Positions 29,047 to 38,475 of a DNA stretch of 64,000 nucleotides are shown piece by piece. Location of the stretch: contig NZ_SRIB01000010.1 in NCBI RefSeq assembly GCF_004684055.1, positions 1 through 64,000 on the forward strand. The letters run 5' to 3'. Position 1 is the first letter of the stretch; each line of letters opens with the position of its first letter. Source of the stretch: Soehngenia longivitae (GTDB lineage Bacteria; Bacillota; Clostridia; Tissierellales; Tissierellaceae). The notes under the pieces are model-generated. The model made no database searches and was not told the origin of the DNA. It saw only the letters and a program-made list of their open reading frames with translations. The position numbers and the translations under genes were made by a program.

Positions 29047-30432
29047 TTATTTGTGGTTTTTTAATCCCTTTTTTTCAACCCATCCTGGTATGTTTACCTG
29101 TCTTGCTCTAGCTATTGAAAGATCACCTTCATTTACATCATCAGTAATAGTTGAGCCTGCTGCAACATAGCCATTTTTTTCTATGACAACAGGAGCTATT
29201 AAATTTGAATTACTTCCAATAAAAGCATTGTCTTCTACAGTAGAGCGAAATTTATTTTTACCATCATAGTTTACAAAAACTACTCCACATCCTATATTTA
29301 CGTTTTTACCTACATCTGCATCTCCAACATATGATAGATGTGCAGCTTTGGAGTTGTCACCAATGTTAGAGTTTTTAATTTCAACAAAATTACCAATTTT
29401 GACATTGTTCCCAATCTTACAATTAGGCCTTAAATGAGCATAAGGACCTATATGGCAATCGCTCCCAATTGTACTTGATTCAATAAGTGTTGACTCTATT
29501 TCACACCCATTGCCTATTACGCTATTAACAATTCTCGTGTTGCCAACAATTTTACAGTCCTGCCCGATAATCGAATTAGTTTCGATTATAGCTCCCGGAT
29601 AAATTACTGTATCATATCCAATAATCACATTTGGTTCAATATATGTGTTATCTGGATCTACTATAGTTACTCCATTGTCGAGGTGAAATTTATTTATTCT
29701 CTTTTGCATTATTTTAGCGGCTGTCGCAAGTTGCTCTCTACTATTTACGCCTGAGATCTCTTCACTGTTATTTATCTTGAAAGCACTCACCTTTAAACCC
29801 TCAGAATTTAATATCTCAATTGTATCAGTTAAATAGTATTCATTCTGTTTGTTTTTATTGTCTATTTTCCCCATTGATTCTTTCAAAGCTCTACCGTTAA
29901 AACAATAAATTCCAGAATTTATCTCTTTTATTTTTTTCTCATCAAAAGTTGCATCTTTATCTTCTACTATTTTTAGTAAATCTCCATTTCCTTTACTTAT
30001 TATTCTACCATAACCAGTAGGATCTTCAAGTTCTGTAGTTAATACAGTAGCATAACTTTTAGTATTTACATGATATTCAATAAGACTACTTATGGAATCA
30101 CTCGTAACTAGAGGCGTATCTGCGCATAAAACAATAACGTTGTCGTTATCTTCTACTTCATCAATAGCTCGAGATACTGCAAAAGCAGTTCCATAAGAGC
30201 TTTTCTCATCAACAGGCTGCTCTTTAATGATTACGTCAAAATCTTTCAGATACTCCACGAGTTCTTCTTTTTTGTGTCCAACAACAACGATTATCTTATC
30301 CATCCTTGAATTATCAGCTGCTTCTATGACATATGATATCATAGGTTTGCCGCATATTTTATGTAAAACTTTTGCATGTCTAGATTTCATCCTCTTGCCT
30401 TCTCCTGCAGCAAGAATAATTCCAATATTCAA
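29047..30432 (-). CDS. glmU: bifunctional GlcNAc-1-P uridyltransferase / GlcN-1-P acetyltransferase
   Basis: GlmU makes UDP-GlcNAc, the sugar donor for peptidoglycan. The 461 residues combine an N-terminal nucleotidyltransferase (IILAAGEGKRMKSRHAKVLH near 4-23, CADTPLV, SYGTAFAV) with a C-terminal left-handed beta helix (hexapeptide repeats such as IGNNVKIGNFVEIKNS and YVGDADVGKNVNIGCG). The start is a TTG at 30432 with AGGTGG seven bases upstream; a longer frame to 30495 lacks a good site. Order spoVG-glmU-prs is conserved. Confidence 0.96.
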   Translation of the reverse strand: MNIGIILAAGEGKRMKSRHAKVLHKICGKPMISYVIEAADNSRMDKIIVVVGHKKEELVEYLKDFDVIIKEQPVDEKSSYGTAFAVSRAIDEVEDNDNVIVLCADTPLVTSDSISSLIEYHVNTKSYATVLTTELEDPTGYGRIISKGNGDLLKIVEDKDATFDEKKIKEINSGIYCFNGRALKESMGKIDNKNKQNEYYLTDTIEILNSEGLKVSAFKINNSEEISGVNSREQLATAAKIMQKRINKFHLDNGVTIVDPDNTYIEPNVIIGYDTVIYPGAIIETNSIIGQDCKIVGNTRIVNSVIGNGCEIESTLIESSTIGSDCHIGPYAHLRPNCKIGNNVKIGNFVEIKNSNIGDNSKAAHLSYVGDADVGKNVNIGCGVVFVNYDGKNKFRSTVEDNAFIGSNSNLIAPVVIEKNGYVAAGSTITDDVNEGDLSIARARQVNIPGWVEKKGLKNHK

Positions 30433-30539
30433 TCTATCACCACCTTTTGTTTTTTCCTCTTTATTTATTTTAACCCAAAAAATAAATAAGTCCATAAAAA
30501 TTTGAATAAATAATTGATGAGATTGACGTCAAAAAAAGT

Positions 30540-30561
30540 AAAAAAGCCTTAAGGCTTTTTT
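30540..30561 (-). terminator. spoVG terminator
   Basis: A perfect 22-bp palindrome built on AAAAAAGCCTT ends the spoVG gene; on the minus strand it finishes in six U residues followed by ACTTTTTTT. The spoVG stop codon overlaps its first base pair. Confidence 0.85.
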
Positions 30562-30850
30562 ACTCGTTAGCTTCGGCTGCTTGTGAATGTTCTTGTGCCA
30601 AAGTTTTTTCATACTCTTCAAATACTGCTTCCTGGATTTTTTGCCTTGTGGTGGCATTAATTGGGTGAGCGATGTCTCTAAATTCACCATCTGCCATTTT
30701 TCTGCTTGGCATAGCAATGAATAACCCATTTTGCCCTTCTATGACTTTAATGTCATGAACTACAAATTCATCATCAAAAGTCACAGATACTATTGCCTTC
30801 ATTTTACCTTCTTCTGTTACTTTTCTTACCCTTACGTCTGTTATCTTCAT
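30560..30850 (-). CDS. spoVG: regulatory protein SpoVG
   Basis: SpoVG is a small nucleic-acid-binding regulator. The 96 residues begin [20 protein letters not shown], contain the conserved [21 protein letters not shown] segment near 31-51 and [20 protein letters not shown], and end with a short acidic tail. In Bacillus it affects septation at sporulation, but it is widespread in non-sporulating Firmicutes too, so it is not evidence for spores. It precedes glmU with a terminator in between. Confidence 0.95.
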   Translation of the reverse strand: MKITDVRVRKVTEEGKMKAIVSVTFDDEFVVHDIKVIEGQNGLFIAMPSRKMADGEFRDIAHPINATTRQKIQEAVFEEYEKTLAQEHSQAAEANE

Positions 30851-30896
30851 AGTCTCACCACCTTCCTTGACGAAACAATCACATTCAAATATATAT

Positions 30897-30921
30897 ATTC
30901 TAATTTTTTTGAAAAATACCT
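30897..30921 (-). promoter_or_regulatory. candidate SigH-type promoter of spoVG
   Basis: On the minus strand AGGTATT (30915-30921) is followed after 12 nt by TAGAAT (30897-30902). Layout and spacing resemble the SigH promoter of Bacillus spoVG (AGGATTT, 12 nt, TGGAAT) as I remember it. One base in each box differs from the best consensus. Confidence 0.45.
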
Positions 30922-30970
30922 TTATTTTATATAAACTTTAAAAAAGTATTTAATAATTATTTCATTGTGG

Positions 30971-30976
30971 TATAAT
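30971..30976 (+). promoter_or_regulatory. murC extended -10
   Basis: TGGTATAAT (-10 hexamer at 30971-30976) is an extended -10. A weak -35 candidate lies 16-17 nt upstream. It would drive murC divergently from spoVG, with a leader of about 70 nt. Confidence 0.5.
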
Positions 30977-31053
30977 TTATCCGAATAATAGCTAATAAAT
31001 AAAAGATAAAAAATGCTATATATTGATTATATACATATTCAGGGGGAAAGTAA

Positions 31054-32469
31054 ATGTTTGAATTTAATATATATGAAAAAATTTTCAAAAAAATTCATTT
31101 TATTGGAATTGGTGGCATAAGTATGAGCGGTTTAGCAGAAATACTATTTTATAAGGGGTTTACGGTGACAGGTTCAGATGCAAAACAAAGCAAAGTAACT
31201 GATCACTTAGAAAGTATTGGCATAAAAGTATTTATTGGTCATGATGCTAAAAATATAGATAATGCAGATTTAGTCATTTACACAGATGCTGTTTCAAACG
31301 ATAATGTAGAATTAAATGCATGCATTGATAGAAAAATACCATTGATTGATAGAGCTACTTTTTTAGGGTCATTGATGAAAAACTACAAACAAAGTATAGC
31401 AATATCAGGAACTCATGGGAAGACAACAACTACCAGTATGCTCGCTACAGTACTCAATTTCTCAGAGTTAAATCCAACAATGTTAATTGGCGGAAATTTA
31501 GATGATATCGGTGGAAATGTTAAATTAGGTTCTGATGATTTAATCTTGACTGAAGCTTGCGAATATAAGGCAAATATCTTAAAATATTTTCCCACAATTG
31601 CTGTAATCTTAAATATTGATGAAGATCATTTAGATTATTTTAAGGGGATTGAACATATAAAAGAAACTTTTAAGGGATACTTTAAAAACATCCCAAAAGA
31701 TGGATATTTAGTAGTTAATACAGATGATGAAAATATCAATTCTATATTGAACAGTGCTAATTCAAATATAATTACTTTTGGAATCAAAAGTGATGCTTTA
31801 ATAACCGCAAAGAACATTGAATATGATGTGCATGGAAATCCATCATTTGATATTTATAAAGAACATAATTTGGTAGGAAATTTAAAATTAAACGTGATGG
31901 GAGAACACAATATATTAAATGCATTGGCTACTTATTGTGTGTCTAGCTTGATAGGAATAAAAGATGCAGATATATTTAATAAATTATCTCATTTCAATGG
32001 AGTTCACAGAAGACTTGAGTACAAAGGTTTGTTAGGAGATGTGAAAATAATTGATGATTACGCCCATCATCCCACCGAGATAATGGCTTCTTTAAAGGCT
32101 ATTAGAAAATCAACTAAAGAAAAAATATATTGTGTATTTCAACCTCATACTTTTACGAGGACAAAGATATTGTTAGATGGTTTTTCAAAAGCATTTGTTG
32201 ATGCAGACAAAGTTATTATAGCTGATATTTACGCTGCTAGAGAAAAAGACTTAGGAGAAATCCACTCTAGAGACCTCACGGAAAAAATCAAGCTTTCAGG
32301 CATTGACGCAATTTACTTAGGTTCATTTAAAGAAATCGAGGATTTTCTATTAAACGAAGTCTCTGACCACGATATAATAGTTACAATGGGTGCAGGAAAT
32401 GTTTATGAGATAGGTGAAGATCTATTGAAAATCAATGAAACTCCAAATATTAAGCAAATAATTGTTTAA
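31054..32469 (+). CDS. murC: UDP-N-acetylmuramate--L-alanine ligase
   Basis: MurC adds L-alanine to UDP-MurNAc, the first peptide step of peptidoglycan synthesis. The 471 residues have the N-terminal nucleotide fold FIGIGGISMSGLAEILFYKG near 13-32, the ATP loop ISGTHGKTTTTSMLATVL near 115-132, EACEYKANILKYFP, NIDEDHLDYFKG, HFNGVHRRLEYKG and DDYAHHPTEIMASLKAIR. It is a single plus-strand gene between minus-strand units, with AGGGGG before the ATG and a strong terminator shared with hbd. Confidence 0.97.
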   Translation: MFEFNIYEKIFKKIHFIGIGGISMSGLAEILFYKGFTVTGSDAKQSKVTDHLESIGIKVFIGHDAKNIDNADLVIYTDAVSNDNVELNACIDRKIPLIDRATFLGSLMKNYKQSIAISGTHGKTTTTSMLATVLNFSELNPTMLIGGNLDDIGGNVKLGSDDLILTEACEYKANILKYFPTIAVILNIDEDHLDYFKGIEHIKETFKGYFKNIPKDGYLVVNTDDENINSILNSANSNIITFGIKSDALITAKNIEYDVHGNPSFDIYKEHNLVGNLKLNVMGEHNILNALATYCVSSLIGIKDADIFNKLSHFNGVHRRLEYKGLLGDVKIIDDYAHHPTEIMASLKAIRKSTKEKIYCVFQPHTFTRTKILLDGFSKAFVDADKVIIADIYAAREKDLGEIHSRDLTEKIKLSGIDAIYLGSFKEIEDFLLNEVSDHDIIVTMGAGNVYEIGEDLLKINETPNIKQIIV

Positions 32470-32503
32470 AAAACCCAAGTAGAAGAATTTCTACTTGGGT
32501 TTT
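32470..32503. terminator. bidirectional terminator between murC and hbd
   Basis: A 15-bp perfect stem (arms 32470-32484 and 32489-32503, 4-nt loop, core CCCAAGTAGAA) lies between convergent genes. It has T runs in both directions and should serve murC (+) and crt-hbd (-). Confidence 0.92.
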
Positions 32504-32521
32504 AATTATTAATATGCTTTT

Positions 32522-33370
32522 CTAATATTCAAAGAAACCTTTCTTAGTTTTTCTCCCAAGTAAGTTTCCACGTACCATCTTTCTTAATAAAGGATGTGCT
32601 CTATATTTAGAATCTTTAAATTCTTCATATAATACATCCATGATAGCTAAGCATACATCTAATCCTATTAAATCTGCCAATGCTAAAGGTCCAATAGGAT
32701 GATTAGCGCCTAATTTCATTGCTTCATCAATATCTTTTGCTGTTGCGACTCCATCAGCCAATATACCAACAGCTTCGTTTATCATAGGTATTAAAATTCT
32801 ATTAACTACAAATCCTGGCGCTTCCTCGACCTCTACTGCTACTTTGTCAAGTTCAATTGCCAATTCAAATATGGATTTCTTAGTTTCTTCGGAAGTAGCA
32901 ATGCCTTTAATTACCTCAATTAATTTCATGACAGGGACTGGATTGAAAAAGTGCATTCCTATAACTTTATCAGGTCTGTTTGTAGCATTAGCAATTTCTG
33001 TAATTGACAATGAAGATGTATTTGTCGCAAGGATAGCTTCTTTTTTGCAACCTCCGTCTAATTTCTTAAAAGTCTCTTTTTTAATGTCCATATCTTCAGA
33101 AATCGCTTCAATAATTAAATCACAGTCTTTTAAATCATCATAAGATGTAGTTATGGATATCAATGATAGAGCTTTCTCCATATCCTCTTTCGACATTTTC
33201 TCTTTTGTCACTAATTTACCAAAAGCTTTTTCTACTGGTGCGATGCTAGCTCTCTTGTTATTTTCATCAATAGATCTAACCCATACTACAACTTCATATC
33301 CTTTTTGTGCAAATACTTGCACAATTCCTAAAGCCATAGTACCTCTACCTAATACTCCTACTTTTTTCAT
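32522..33370 (-). CDS. hbd: 3-hydroxybutyryl-CoA dehydrogenase
   Basis: Hbd reduces acetoacetyl-CoA to 3-hydroxybutyryl-CoA with NAD(P)H in butyrate formation. The 282 residues show the dinucleotide-binding GVLGRGTMALGIVQVFAQKG at 5-24, NTSSLSITEIA near 115-125, the catalytic MHFFNPVPVMKLIEVI near 136-151, EAPGFVVNRI and the C-terminal GRKTKKGFFEY typical of the clostridial enzymes. It is 12 nt downstream of crt. Thiolase is not in the window. Confidence 0.96.
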   Translation of the reverse strand: MKKVGVLGRGTMALGIVQVFAQKGYEVVVWVRSIDENNKRASIAPVEKAFGKLVTKEKMSKEDMEKALSLISITTSYDDLKDCDLIIEAISEDMDIKKETFKKLDGGCKKEAILATNTSSLSITEIANATNRPDKVIGMHFFNPVPVMKLIEVIKGIATSEETKKSIFELAIELDKVAVEVEEAPGFVVNRILIPMINEAVGILADGVATAKDIDEAMKLGANHPIGPLALADLIGLDVCLAIMDVLYEEFKDSKYRAHPLLRKMVRGNLLGRKTKKGFFEY

Positions 33371-33382
33371 TTTGCGCCTCCA

Positions 33383-34162
33383 TTATTTACCCTTAAACTG
33401 AGGGTTTCTTTTTTCTACAAATGCTCTCATACCTTCTTTTTGATCCTCTGTAGCAAAACAAAGCCCAAATAGGTTTTTCTCAATCTCCATACCAGTCTCA
33501 ATATCCACTTCGGCACTTCTGTTTATTGAGACCTTTGAATATCTCACTGCAGGTTGTGCTTTTTGTGCTATTTTATTAGCCATGCTCATCGCTTCATCCA
33601 TAAGTTTATCAGCTTCTACAACTTTGTTTACCAATCCAATGCTAAGAGCTTCTTCTGCTCCTATTACATCAGTTGTAAAAATTAATTCTTTAGCTTTTGC
33701 AATCCCAACTAATCTTTGAAGTCTATTTGTTCCACCAAAGCCAGGTGTAATTCCTAACCCAACTTCAGGTTGCCCAAATTTAGCATAGTTTGAAGCTATT
33801 CGAATGTCACAAGCCATTGCTAATTCCAACCCGCCACCTAATGCATATCCATTTACAGCAGCAATTGAGGGTTTTTCACAAAGCTCAATCTTTCTAAATA
33901 CATCAAGTCCAGCTTGTGCGAACCTTCTAGCTTGTGCTGAATTTAAGTCTTTCATTTCTAAAATATCAGCACCTGCAACAAAGGCTCTTCCTTCACCTGT
34001 CACAATGAAAACATTCACTTCTTCATCGTGGATTAGTTCGTCCACTGCTTTAGAGATCTCTGATAAAACCTCTGTGTTTAAAGCATTTAAAGCATTTTGC
34101 CTATTGATAGATAGAATGCCAATAGCCCCATCTTTTTTTAATATGATGTTTTTGTAATCCAA
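33383..34162 (-). CDS. crt: 3-hydroxybutyryl-CoA dehydratase (crotonase)
   Basis: Crt dehydrates 3-hydroxybutyryl-CoA to crotonyl-CoA. The 259 residues include the oxyanion-hole AFVAGADILEMKDL near 61-74, PSIAAVNGYALGGGLELAMACDIRIA near 97-122 with the first catalytic Glu, and FGQPEVGLGITPGFGGTNRLQRLVG with the second near 131-155. The start is TTG (34162) after GGAGGG. It forms a two-gene operon with hbd from a promoter with a palindromic spacer. Confidence 0.95.
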   Translation of the reverse strand: MDYKNIILKKDGAIGILSINRQNALNALNTEVLSEISKAVDELIHDEEVNVFIVTGEGRAFVAGADILEMKDLNSAQARRFAQAGLDVFRKIELCEKPSIAAVNGYALGGGLELAMACDIRIASNYAKFGQPEVGLGITPGFGGTNRLQRLVGIAKAKELIFTTDVIGAEEALSIGLVNKVVEADKLMDEAMSMANKIAQKAQPAVRYSKVSINRSAEVDIETGMEIEKNLFGLCFATEDQKEGMRAFVEKRNPQFKGK

Positions 34163-34182
34163 GCTATCCCTCCTCTTTGTTT

Positions 34183-34211
34183 ATAATATAACAAAGTTTG
34201 TTAATTTTCAA
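34183..34211 (-). promoter_or_regulatory. crt-hbd promoter with palindromic spacer
   Basis: On the minus strand TTGAAA (34206-34211) and TATTAT (34183-34188) are 17 nt apart. The spacer contains the 15-bp palindrome TAACAAACTTTGTTA (34189-34203), a likely repressor site. The half-site resembles the TTAACAA half of Rex operators, although in the everted order. Confidence 0.65.
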
Positions 34212-34225
34212 CTTATTTTAATAAA

Positions 34226-35527
34226 TTATTCTGGTTTCCCTAATAATTTAAACATATTCTTCTTATACATCTCAACTCCTGGTTGATCAAAAGGATTTAT
34301 TCCTTGAATATAGCCTGAAATTGCACAAGCTTTTTCAAAGAAGTAAATTAAACTACCCATATTGTACTCATCAAGTCTGTCTAATTCAATCACTAGATTT
34401 GGTACATCTCCTTTTACATGAGCTTCTAGTGTTCCTTCGAATGCTTTTTCATTAACGTAACTGACAGTTTTTCCTGAAAGATAATTCAATTTGTCTAGGT
34501 CCATATCTTCATACCCTATAGTCAAATCTTTGTTTAACTCTTTAATTATTAAATTAGTTTCAAAAATATTTCTCTTTCCATCCTGAATCCATTGACCCAT
34601 AGAATGTAAGTCAGTTGTAAAATTTACACTAGCAGGATAAATTCCCTTTTTATCTTTGCCTTCTGATTCTCCATAAAGTTGCTTCCACCATTCTGATACA
34701 AATGACAAAGATGGTTCATAATTAGTCAATATTTCTATATCTTTACCTTTTCTATTTAATATTTGTCTTGAAGCAGCATACATATAGCATTCATTATCAA
34801 ATAAATTTTCATTTGTGTAAATCTCTTCTGCTTGAAAAGCCCCTTTTAATATTTCGTCAGTGTTTATATTCGAAACAGCTATTGGCAACAATCCTACTGG
34901 GGTCAGTACTGAGTATCTTCCACCAATATCATCAGGAATGACAAAAGTTTCATAGCCGTTTATGTTCGCCAGTTCTTTTAATGAACCCCGACTTTTATCA
35001 GTAGTAGCTATAATTCGTTTTTTTGCTCCTTCTTTACCATACTTATCTTCCATGAATTTTTTAAAAAATCTAAATGCAATTGCTGGTTCGGTTGTAGTCC
35101 CTGACTTAGAAATTACATTTACATAAACTTCTTTGTCTTTGATGATTTCAAATAAGTCAGATAAATATTTTCCAGATAGGTTGTTACCTGCAAATAATAT
35201 CTTTGGAGCACTTCTCTTATCATCTTCAATTAGATTGTAAAAACTGTGATTTAAAGCTTCTATAACTGCACGAGCTCCAAGATATGATCCACCTATGCCT
35301 ATAACTATTAAATAGTCAGCATTGTTTCTAATTTCTTCAGCTTTCATTAATAATCTATGATATTCATCGTGGTCAAAATGTAAAGATAGATCAAGCCAAC
35401 CTGTAAACTCACTCCCTTGAGCAGTTCTATCGTGAAGCATTTTATGAGCTATTCTTATCTGATTTTCCATATATTTATATTCATGTTCTGTTATAAATGA
35501 ATTTGAATGATTAAATCTAATTCCCAT
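34226..35527 (-). CDS. pgi: glucose-6-phosphate isomerase
   Basis: Pgi interconverts glucose 6-phosphate and fructose 6-phosphate. The 433 residues, short like other Firmicutes enzymes, carry [17 protein letters not shown] near 75-91, [19 protein letters not shown] near 137-155, [17 protein letters not shown], and [27 protein letters not shown]-type residues near the C-terminus. Fructose 6-phosphate feeds GlmS in this window. It is the last gene of the rlmL-pduO-phosphatase-pgi run. Confidence 0.96.
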   Translation of the reverse strand: MGIRFNHSNSFITEHEYKYMENQIRIAHKMLHDRTAQGSEFTGWLDLSLHFDHDEYHRLLMKAEEIRNNADYLIVIGIGGSYLGARAVIEALNHSFYNLIEDDKRSAPKILFAGNNLSGKYLSDLFEIIKDKEVYVNVISKSGTTTEPAIAFRFFKKFMEDKYGKEGAKKRIIATTDKSRGSLKELANINGYETFVIPDDIGGRYSVLTPVGLLPIAVSNINTDEILKGAFQAEEIYTNENLFDNECYMYAASRQILNRKGKDIEILTNYEPSLSFVSEWWKQLYGESEGKDKKGIYPASVNFTTDLHSMGQWIQDGKRNIFETNLIIKELNKDLTIGYEDMDLDKLNYLSGKTVSYVNEKAFEGTLEAHVKGDVPNLVIELDRLDEYNMGSLIYFFEKACAISGYIQGINPFDQPGVEMYKKNMFKLLGKPE

Positions 35528-35538
35528 ATTTTCCTCCT

Positions 35539-36660
35539 TTATTTGACTTCTACCAATACTAAAGCATAGTCATCTTTTTGTTCTCCCCAACTGTGAACAA
35601 TAAATTTCTCCTCTATTTGTTGTAATAAATTATTAGGGTGATTTTTAACTGTTTCAAGAACACCCTCTATTCCAAATTGATTTCCATTATAATCCATAGC
35701 TTCAGTTATTCCATCGGTATATAAAAGTATTTTGTCCCCATAATTTAATTGCTCTATTTTTTCTTCATAATTCATCTCATCAAATAAAATAGTAATTGGA
35801 TACCCTTTTATTTTTAATGGATTGACATCTTTGTCATTAAATTTTATGGGATAGCAATTATGCCCTGCATTTGAATATGAAAAAGTGTTTTTTGTTCTGT
35901 TGTAGATGCCATAAAAAATAGTAAAGTATTTATCCGGTTCTAACCCGAATGCTAAAAATCTTTTATGAAGCTCTAATAGTGCTAATGAAGGACTCTTTAT
36001 CTCATCTTTTATATCTCTCATCATCTGTTTTATAAACATAGTGAGCATAGAAGCAGCTATCCCATGTCCTGCTACATCACTAATATATATCCCTATATTC
36101 TCGTCATCTATGTGGAACACATCAAACATATCTCCGCTTAACATCTCTGATGCTTTATATATATATTCGATATTCAAGTTTTCGAACATCCCTTGCCTAG
36201 GAAGTATCTTTTCTTGAACTTTCTTTGCAAATTTTAAATCTTCACTTATGAGCTTATTTCGTTCTAACAATTCTAATTCTAGCTTTCTTTCGCGTGTAAC
36301 ATCTCTAAACACTTCAACTGCAGCTACAATATCTCCATCTGTGTTTCGAACTGGTGAACTTTTTACGGAATAGTATCTTCCATTTACTATCTCCTCTTTT
36401 TGGAAAGTTTCCCCAGAAAATATGCTTTTTAAAGTGATGCAATTTATACATCGTTCATCTTTATTTAATATTTTATAACAATTAGAACCAACTATACTCT
36501 CTCCGAGATCTCTTTTCATAGCTCTATTTGCATAAATCACTATTCCGTCTTTCGATACAACTCTTACCCAATCAGCCATGCCATCTAAAACTTGATAATT
36601 GAGTATACCATGTTGAAACATTGTTAGTTTATCACCTATTTTATTATCGTTATCTATCAC
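35539..36660 (-). CDS. PAS domain plus SpoIIE-type PP2C serine phosphatase
   Basis: The 373 residues join an N-terminal PAS domain (about 20-125), a helical linker (about 125-155) and a PP2C/SpoIIE phosphatase (about 160-373) with [12 protein letters not shown] and [24 protein letters not shown] holding the metal-binding Asp residues. Such proteins dephosphorylate anti-sigma antagonists in partner-switching. The PAS domain has Cys61, Cys71 and Cys74 (C-x9-C-x2-C), a cysteine cluster seen in some anaerobe PAS domains that might bind a metal or Fe-S cluster. No anti-sigma or STAS partner gene lies nearby. Start is GTG (36660). Confidence 0.88.
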   Translation of the reverse strand: MIDNDNKIGDKLTMFQHGILNYQVLDGMADWVRVVSKDGIVIYANRAMKRDLGESIVGSNCYKILNKDERCINCITLKSIFSGETFQKEEIVNGRYYSVKSSPVRNTDGDIVAAVEVFRDVTRERKLELELLERNKLISEDLKFAKKVQEKILPRQGMFENLNIEYIYKASEMLSGDMFDVFHIDDENIGIYISDVAGHGIAASMLTMFIKQMMRDIKDEIKSPSLALLELHKRFLAFGLEPDKYFTIFYGIYNRTKNTFSYSNAGHNCYPIKFNDKDVNPLKIKGYPITILFDEMNYEEKIEQLNYGDKILLYTDGITEAMDYNGNQFGIEGVLETVKNHPNNLLQQIEEKFIVHSWGEQKDDYALVLVEVK

Positions 36661-36683
36661 AAAATCACCCCACGGTCTAGAAA

Positions 36684-37214
36684 CTATCCCTCATAATCCA
36701 CTTTTTGTTGCTCATCTTCTAAATACCTAGCTAAAGCATAAATGCAATCTGATAATCTATTAACATATTTTATTAGTTTCTCATCAACATAATCCTGTTT
36801 TGATAGTGATATAATTCTTCTTTCAGCTCTTCTGCAAATAGTCCTAGCTACATGCAGATGAGCAGATTGTTTATTTGACCCTGGAATGATAAACCCTGTT
36901 GGATTGTTTATCCTTTGCATGTATTCATCAATTACTTTTTCAAGAAAAGTTATATCATCATCTTTAATTCTGTATTTAATTTTTTCTTGATCTATTGTCG
37001 CTAGATTAGAAGCCACAACAAAAAGCTTGTTTTGAATCTTAAATAAAATATCCTTTATATTTTCATCCTCAATATAGTTCTTAGCTAACCCAATAAAACT
37101 GCCAAGCTCATCAACAGTACCATAACTTTCAACTCTAATGTCGTCTTTATAAACTCTTGTGCTGTCAAATAACGAAGTTGTGCCTTTATCTCCTGTTTTA
37201 GTGTAAATTCCCAT
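36684..37214 (-). CDS. pduO: ATP:cob(I)alamin adenosyltransferase, PduO type
   Basis: This enzyme makes adenosylcobalamin from cob(I)alamin and ATP. The 176 residues contain the ATP-binding TKTGDKGTTSLFDSTRVYKDD at about 5-25, VESYGTVDELGSFIGLAKNY near 29-48, and the RTICRRAERRI motif near 129-139 in the five-helix bundle. Its product is the cofactor of the methylmalonyl-CoA mutase encoded at 12128-14223, although the genes are about 22 kb apart. It lies 4 nt after the methyltransferase gene. Confidence 0.95.
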   Translation of the reverse strand: MGIYTKTGDKGTTSLFDSTRVYKDDIRVESYGTVDELGSFIGLAKNYIEDENIKDILFKIQNKLFVVASNLATIDQEKIKYRIKDDDITFLEKVIDEYMQRINNPTGFIIPGSNKQSAHLHVARTICRRAERRIISLSKQDYVDEKLIKYVNRLSDCIYALARYLEDEQQKVDYEG

Positions 37215-37218
37215 ATTA

Positions 37219-38358
37219 TCACCTTTCCTTTATTGGTTTAGGCCCAAAGAATTGATAATAATCAACCTTTATCCTTCCATTGTATAACTTCCTCTTGCGA
37301 TCTGCTCTTTTTCCAAAATAGCGTTCAAAGTCCTCGTCATTTGTGATTACGTATATTGACCATTTATCTAGTTCTCTAAATTTATTCCCAAAGTCTACAT
37401 ATAATTGTCTAACTTCATCATCATTTCCCATTCTCACTCCATACGGAGGATTTGTTATTAAAACTCCATACTCATTTTTTATGTCGACATCTCTCATGTC
37501 TTTTACAAAAAAAGTTATCTCTTCTTCAAGTCCTAAATTTGCCAGATTATCTCTTGCAATTAGTATTGATTTCTTATCAATGTCACTTCCCATTATTCTT
37601 AGTTTGGAATCATGATTTATTAAATTTCTTGCTTTAATTCTTTCTGCTTTCACAATTTCTTTAGGGAAAACTTCCCATTCTTCAAAGTCAAATTTCCTAT
37701 CTAAGCCCGGTGCAATATTTTTACCAATTAATAAAGCCTCAATAAGTATTGTCCCAGAGCCACAAAACGGATCGTATAAGAGCCTTTCATTGTTCCAATA
37801 GCTTAGCATAACTAAACTTGCAGCAAGTGTTTCTTTTATAGGGGCTAAATTTGCTCTATTTCTATACCCTCTTTTATGAAGTCCATCTCCAGAAGTATTT
37901 AAAGTAAGTGTTGCAATATCTTTATTAATTGACACTTCCACTTTAAATCTTGCTTTAGATTTAGAAAACCACTCCACATCATAATTTTCTTTTAGTCTTT
38001 CAACTATTGCTTTCTCGACTATACTCTGGCAGTCAGAAACACTAAATAGTTTTGAATTTAAACTCTTCCCAGAAATCATAAAATTGCCATCTATATCTAT
38101 CCATTCTTCCCATGGAAGCTCTTTCGTTTTGTCAAATAATTCAGTAAAAGTCAAAGCTTTAAATTCTCCTACTTTTATAGATATTCTCTCTGCAGTTCTC
38201 AACCATAAATTTAACTTTACTACGTCAACCATTTCACCTTTAATCGTTATCCTGCCATTTTCAACTAAAAATTCATCATACCCTAGATCGAGTAATTCTC
38301 TCTTTGTTAAAGCTTCTAATCCAAAAGTGGTTGAAGCTATTATATCGAATTTTTTCAA
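37219..38358 (-). CDS. THUMP-domain 23S rRNA methyltransferase (YpsC/RlmL-like)
   Basis: The 379 residues carry an N-terminal ferredoxin-like and THUMP RNA-binding region (about 1-160) and a class I SAM methyltransferase: DPFCGSGTILIEALLIGKNIAPG near 195-217 and the catalytic ITNPPYGVRMG near 302-312 for N2-guanine methylation. YpsC/RlmL homologues methylate G2445 of 23S rRNA; the target here is inferred. Start is TTG (38358) after GAGGTGGG. Confidence 0.9.
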   Translation of the reverse strand: MKKFDIIASTTFGLEALTKRELLDLGYDEFLVENGRITIKGEMVDVVKLNLWLRTAERISIKVGEFKALTFTELFDKTKELPWEEWIDIDGNFMISGKSLNSKLFSVSDCQSIVEKAIVERLKENYDVEWFSKSKARFKVEVSINKDIATLTLNTSGDGLHKRGYRNRANLAPIKETLAASLVMLSYWNNERLLYDPFCGSGTILIEALLIGKNIAPGLDRKFDFEEWEVFPKEIVKAERIKARNLINHDSKLRIMGSDIDKKSILIARDNLANLGLEEEITFFVKDMRDVDIKNEYGVLITNPPYGVRMGNDDEVRQLYVDFGNKFRELDKWSIYVITNDEDFERYFGKRADRKRKLYNGRIKVDYYQFFGPKPIKER

Positions 38359-38414
38359 TTAATCCCACCTCATATATATATTATACTTAAAAAACTATTT
38401 TATTCCATTTATAT

Positions 38415-38443
38415 TTGTTAAAATAAATTTTTTTGGGTATATA
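38415..38443 (+). promoter_or_regulatory. superoxide reductase promoter
   Basis: TTGTTA (38415-38420) and TATATA (38438-38443) are 17 nt apart, about 32 nt before the gene. No clear PerR box was seen in this divergent region. Confidence 0.6.
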
Positions 38444-38475
38444 AACAGAAGAATAATTTTAATAGGAGGGATATT

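Noticed and set aside
30529-30729. A 66-codon frame overlapping spoVG
   Set aside because: It is a shifted frame within spoVG with no ribosome binding site, and spoVG is a clear family member.
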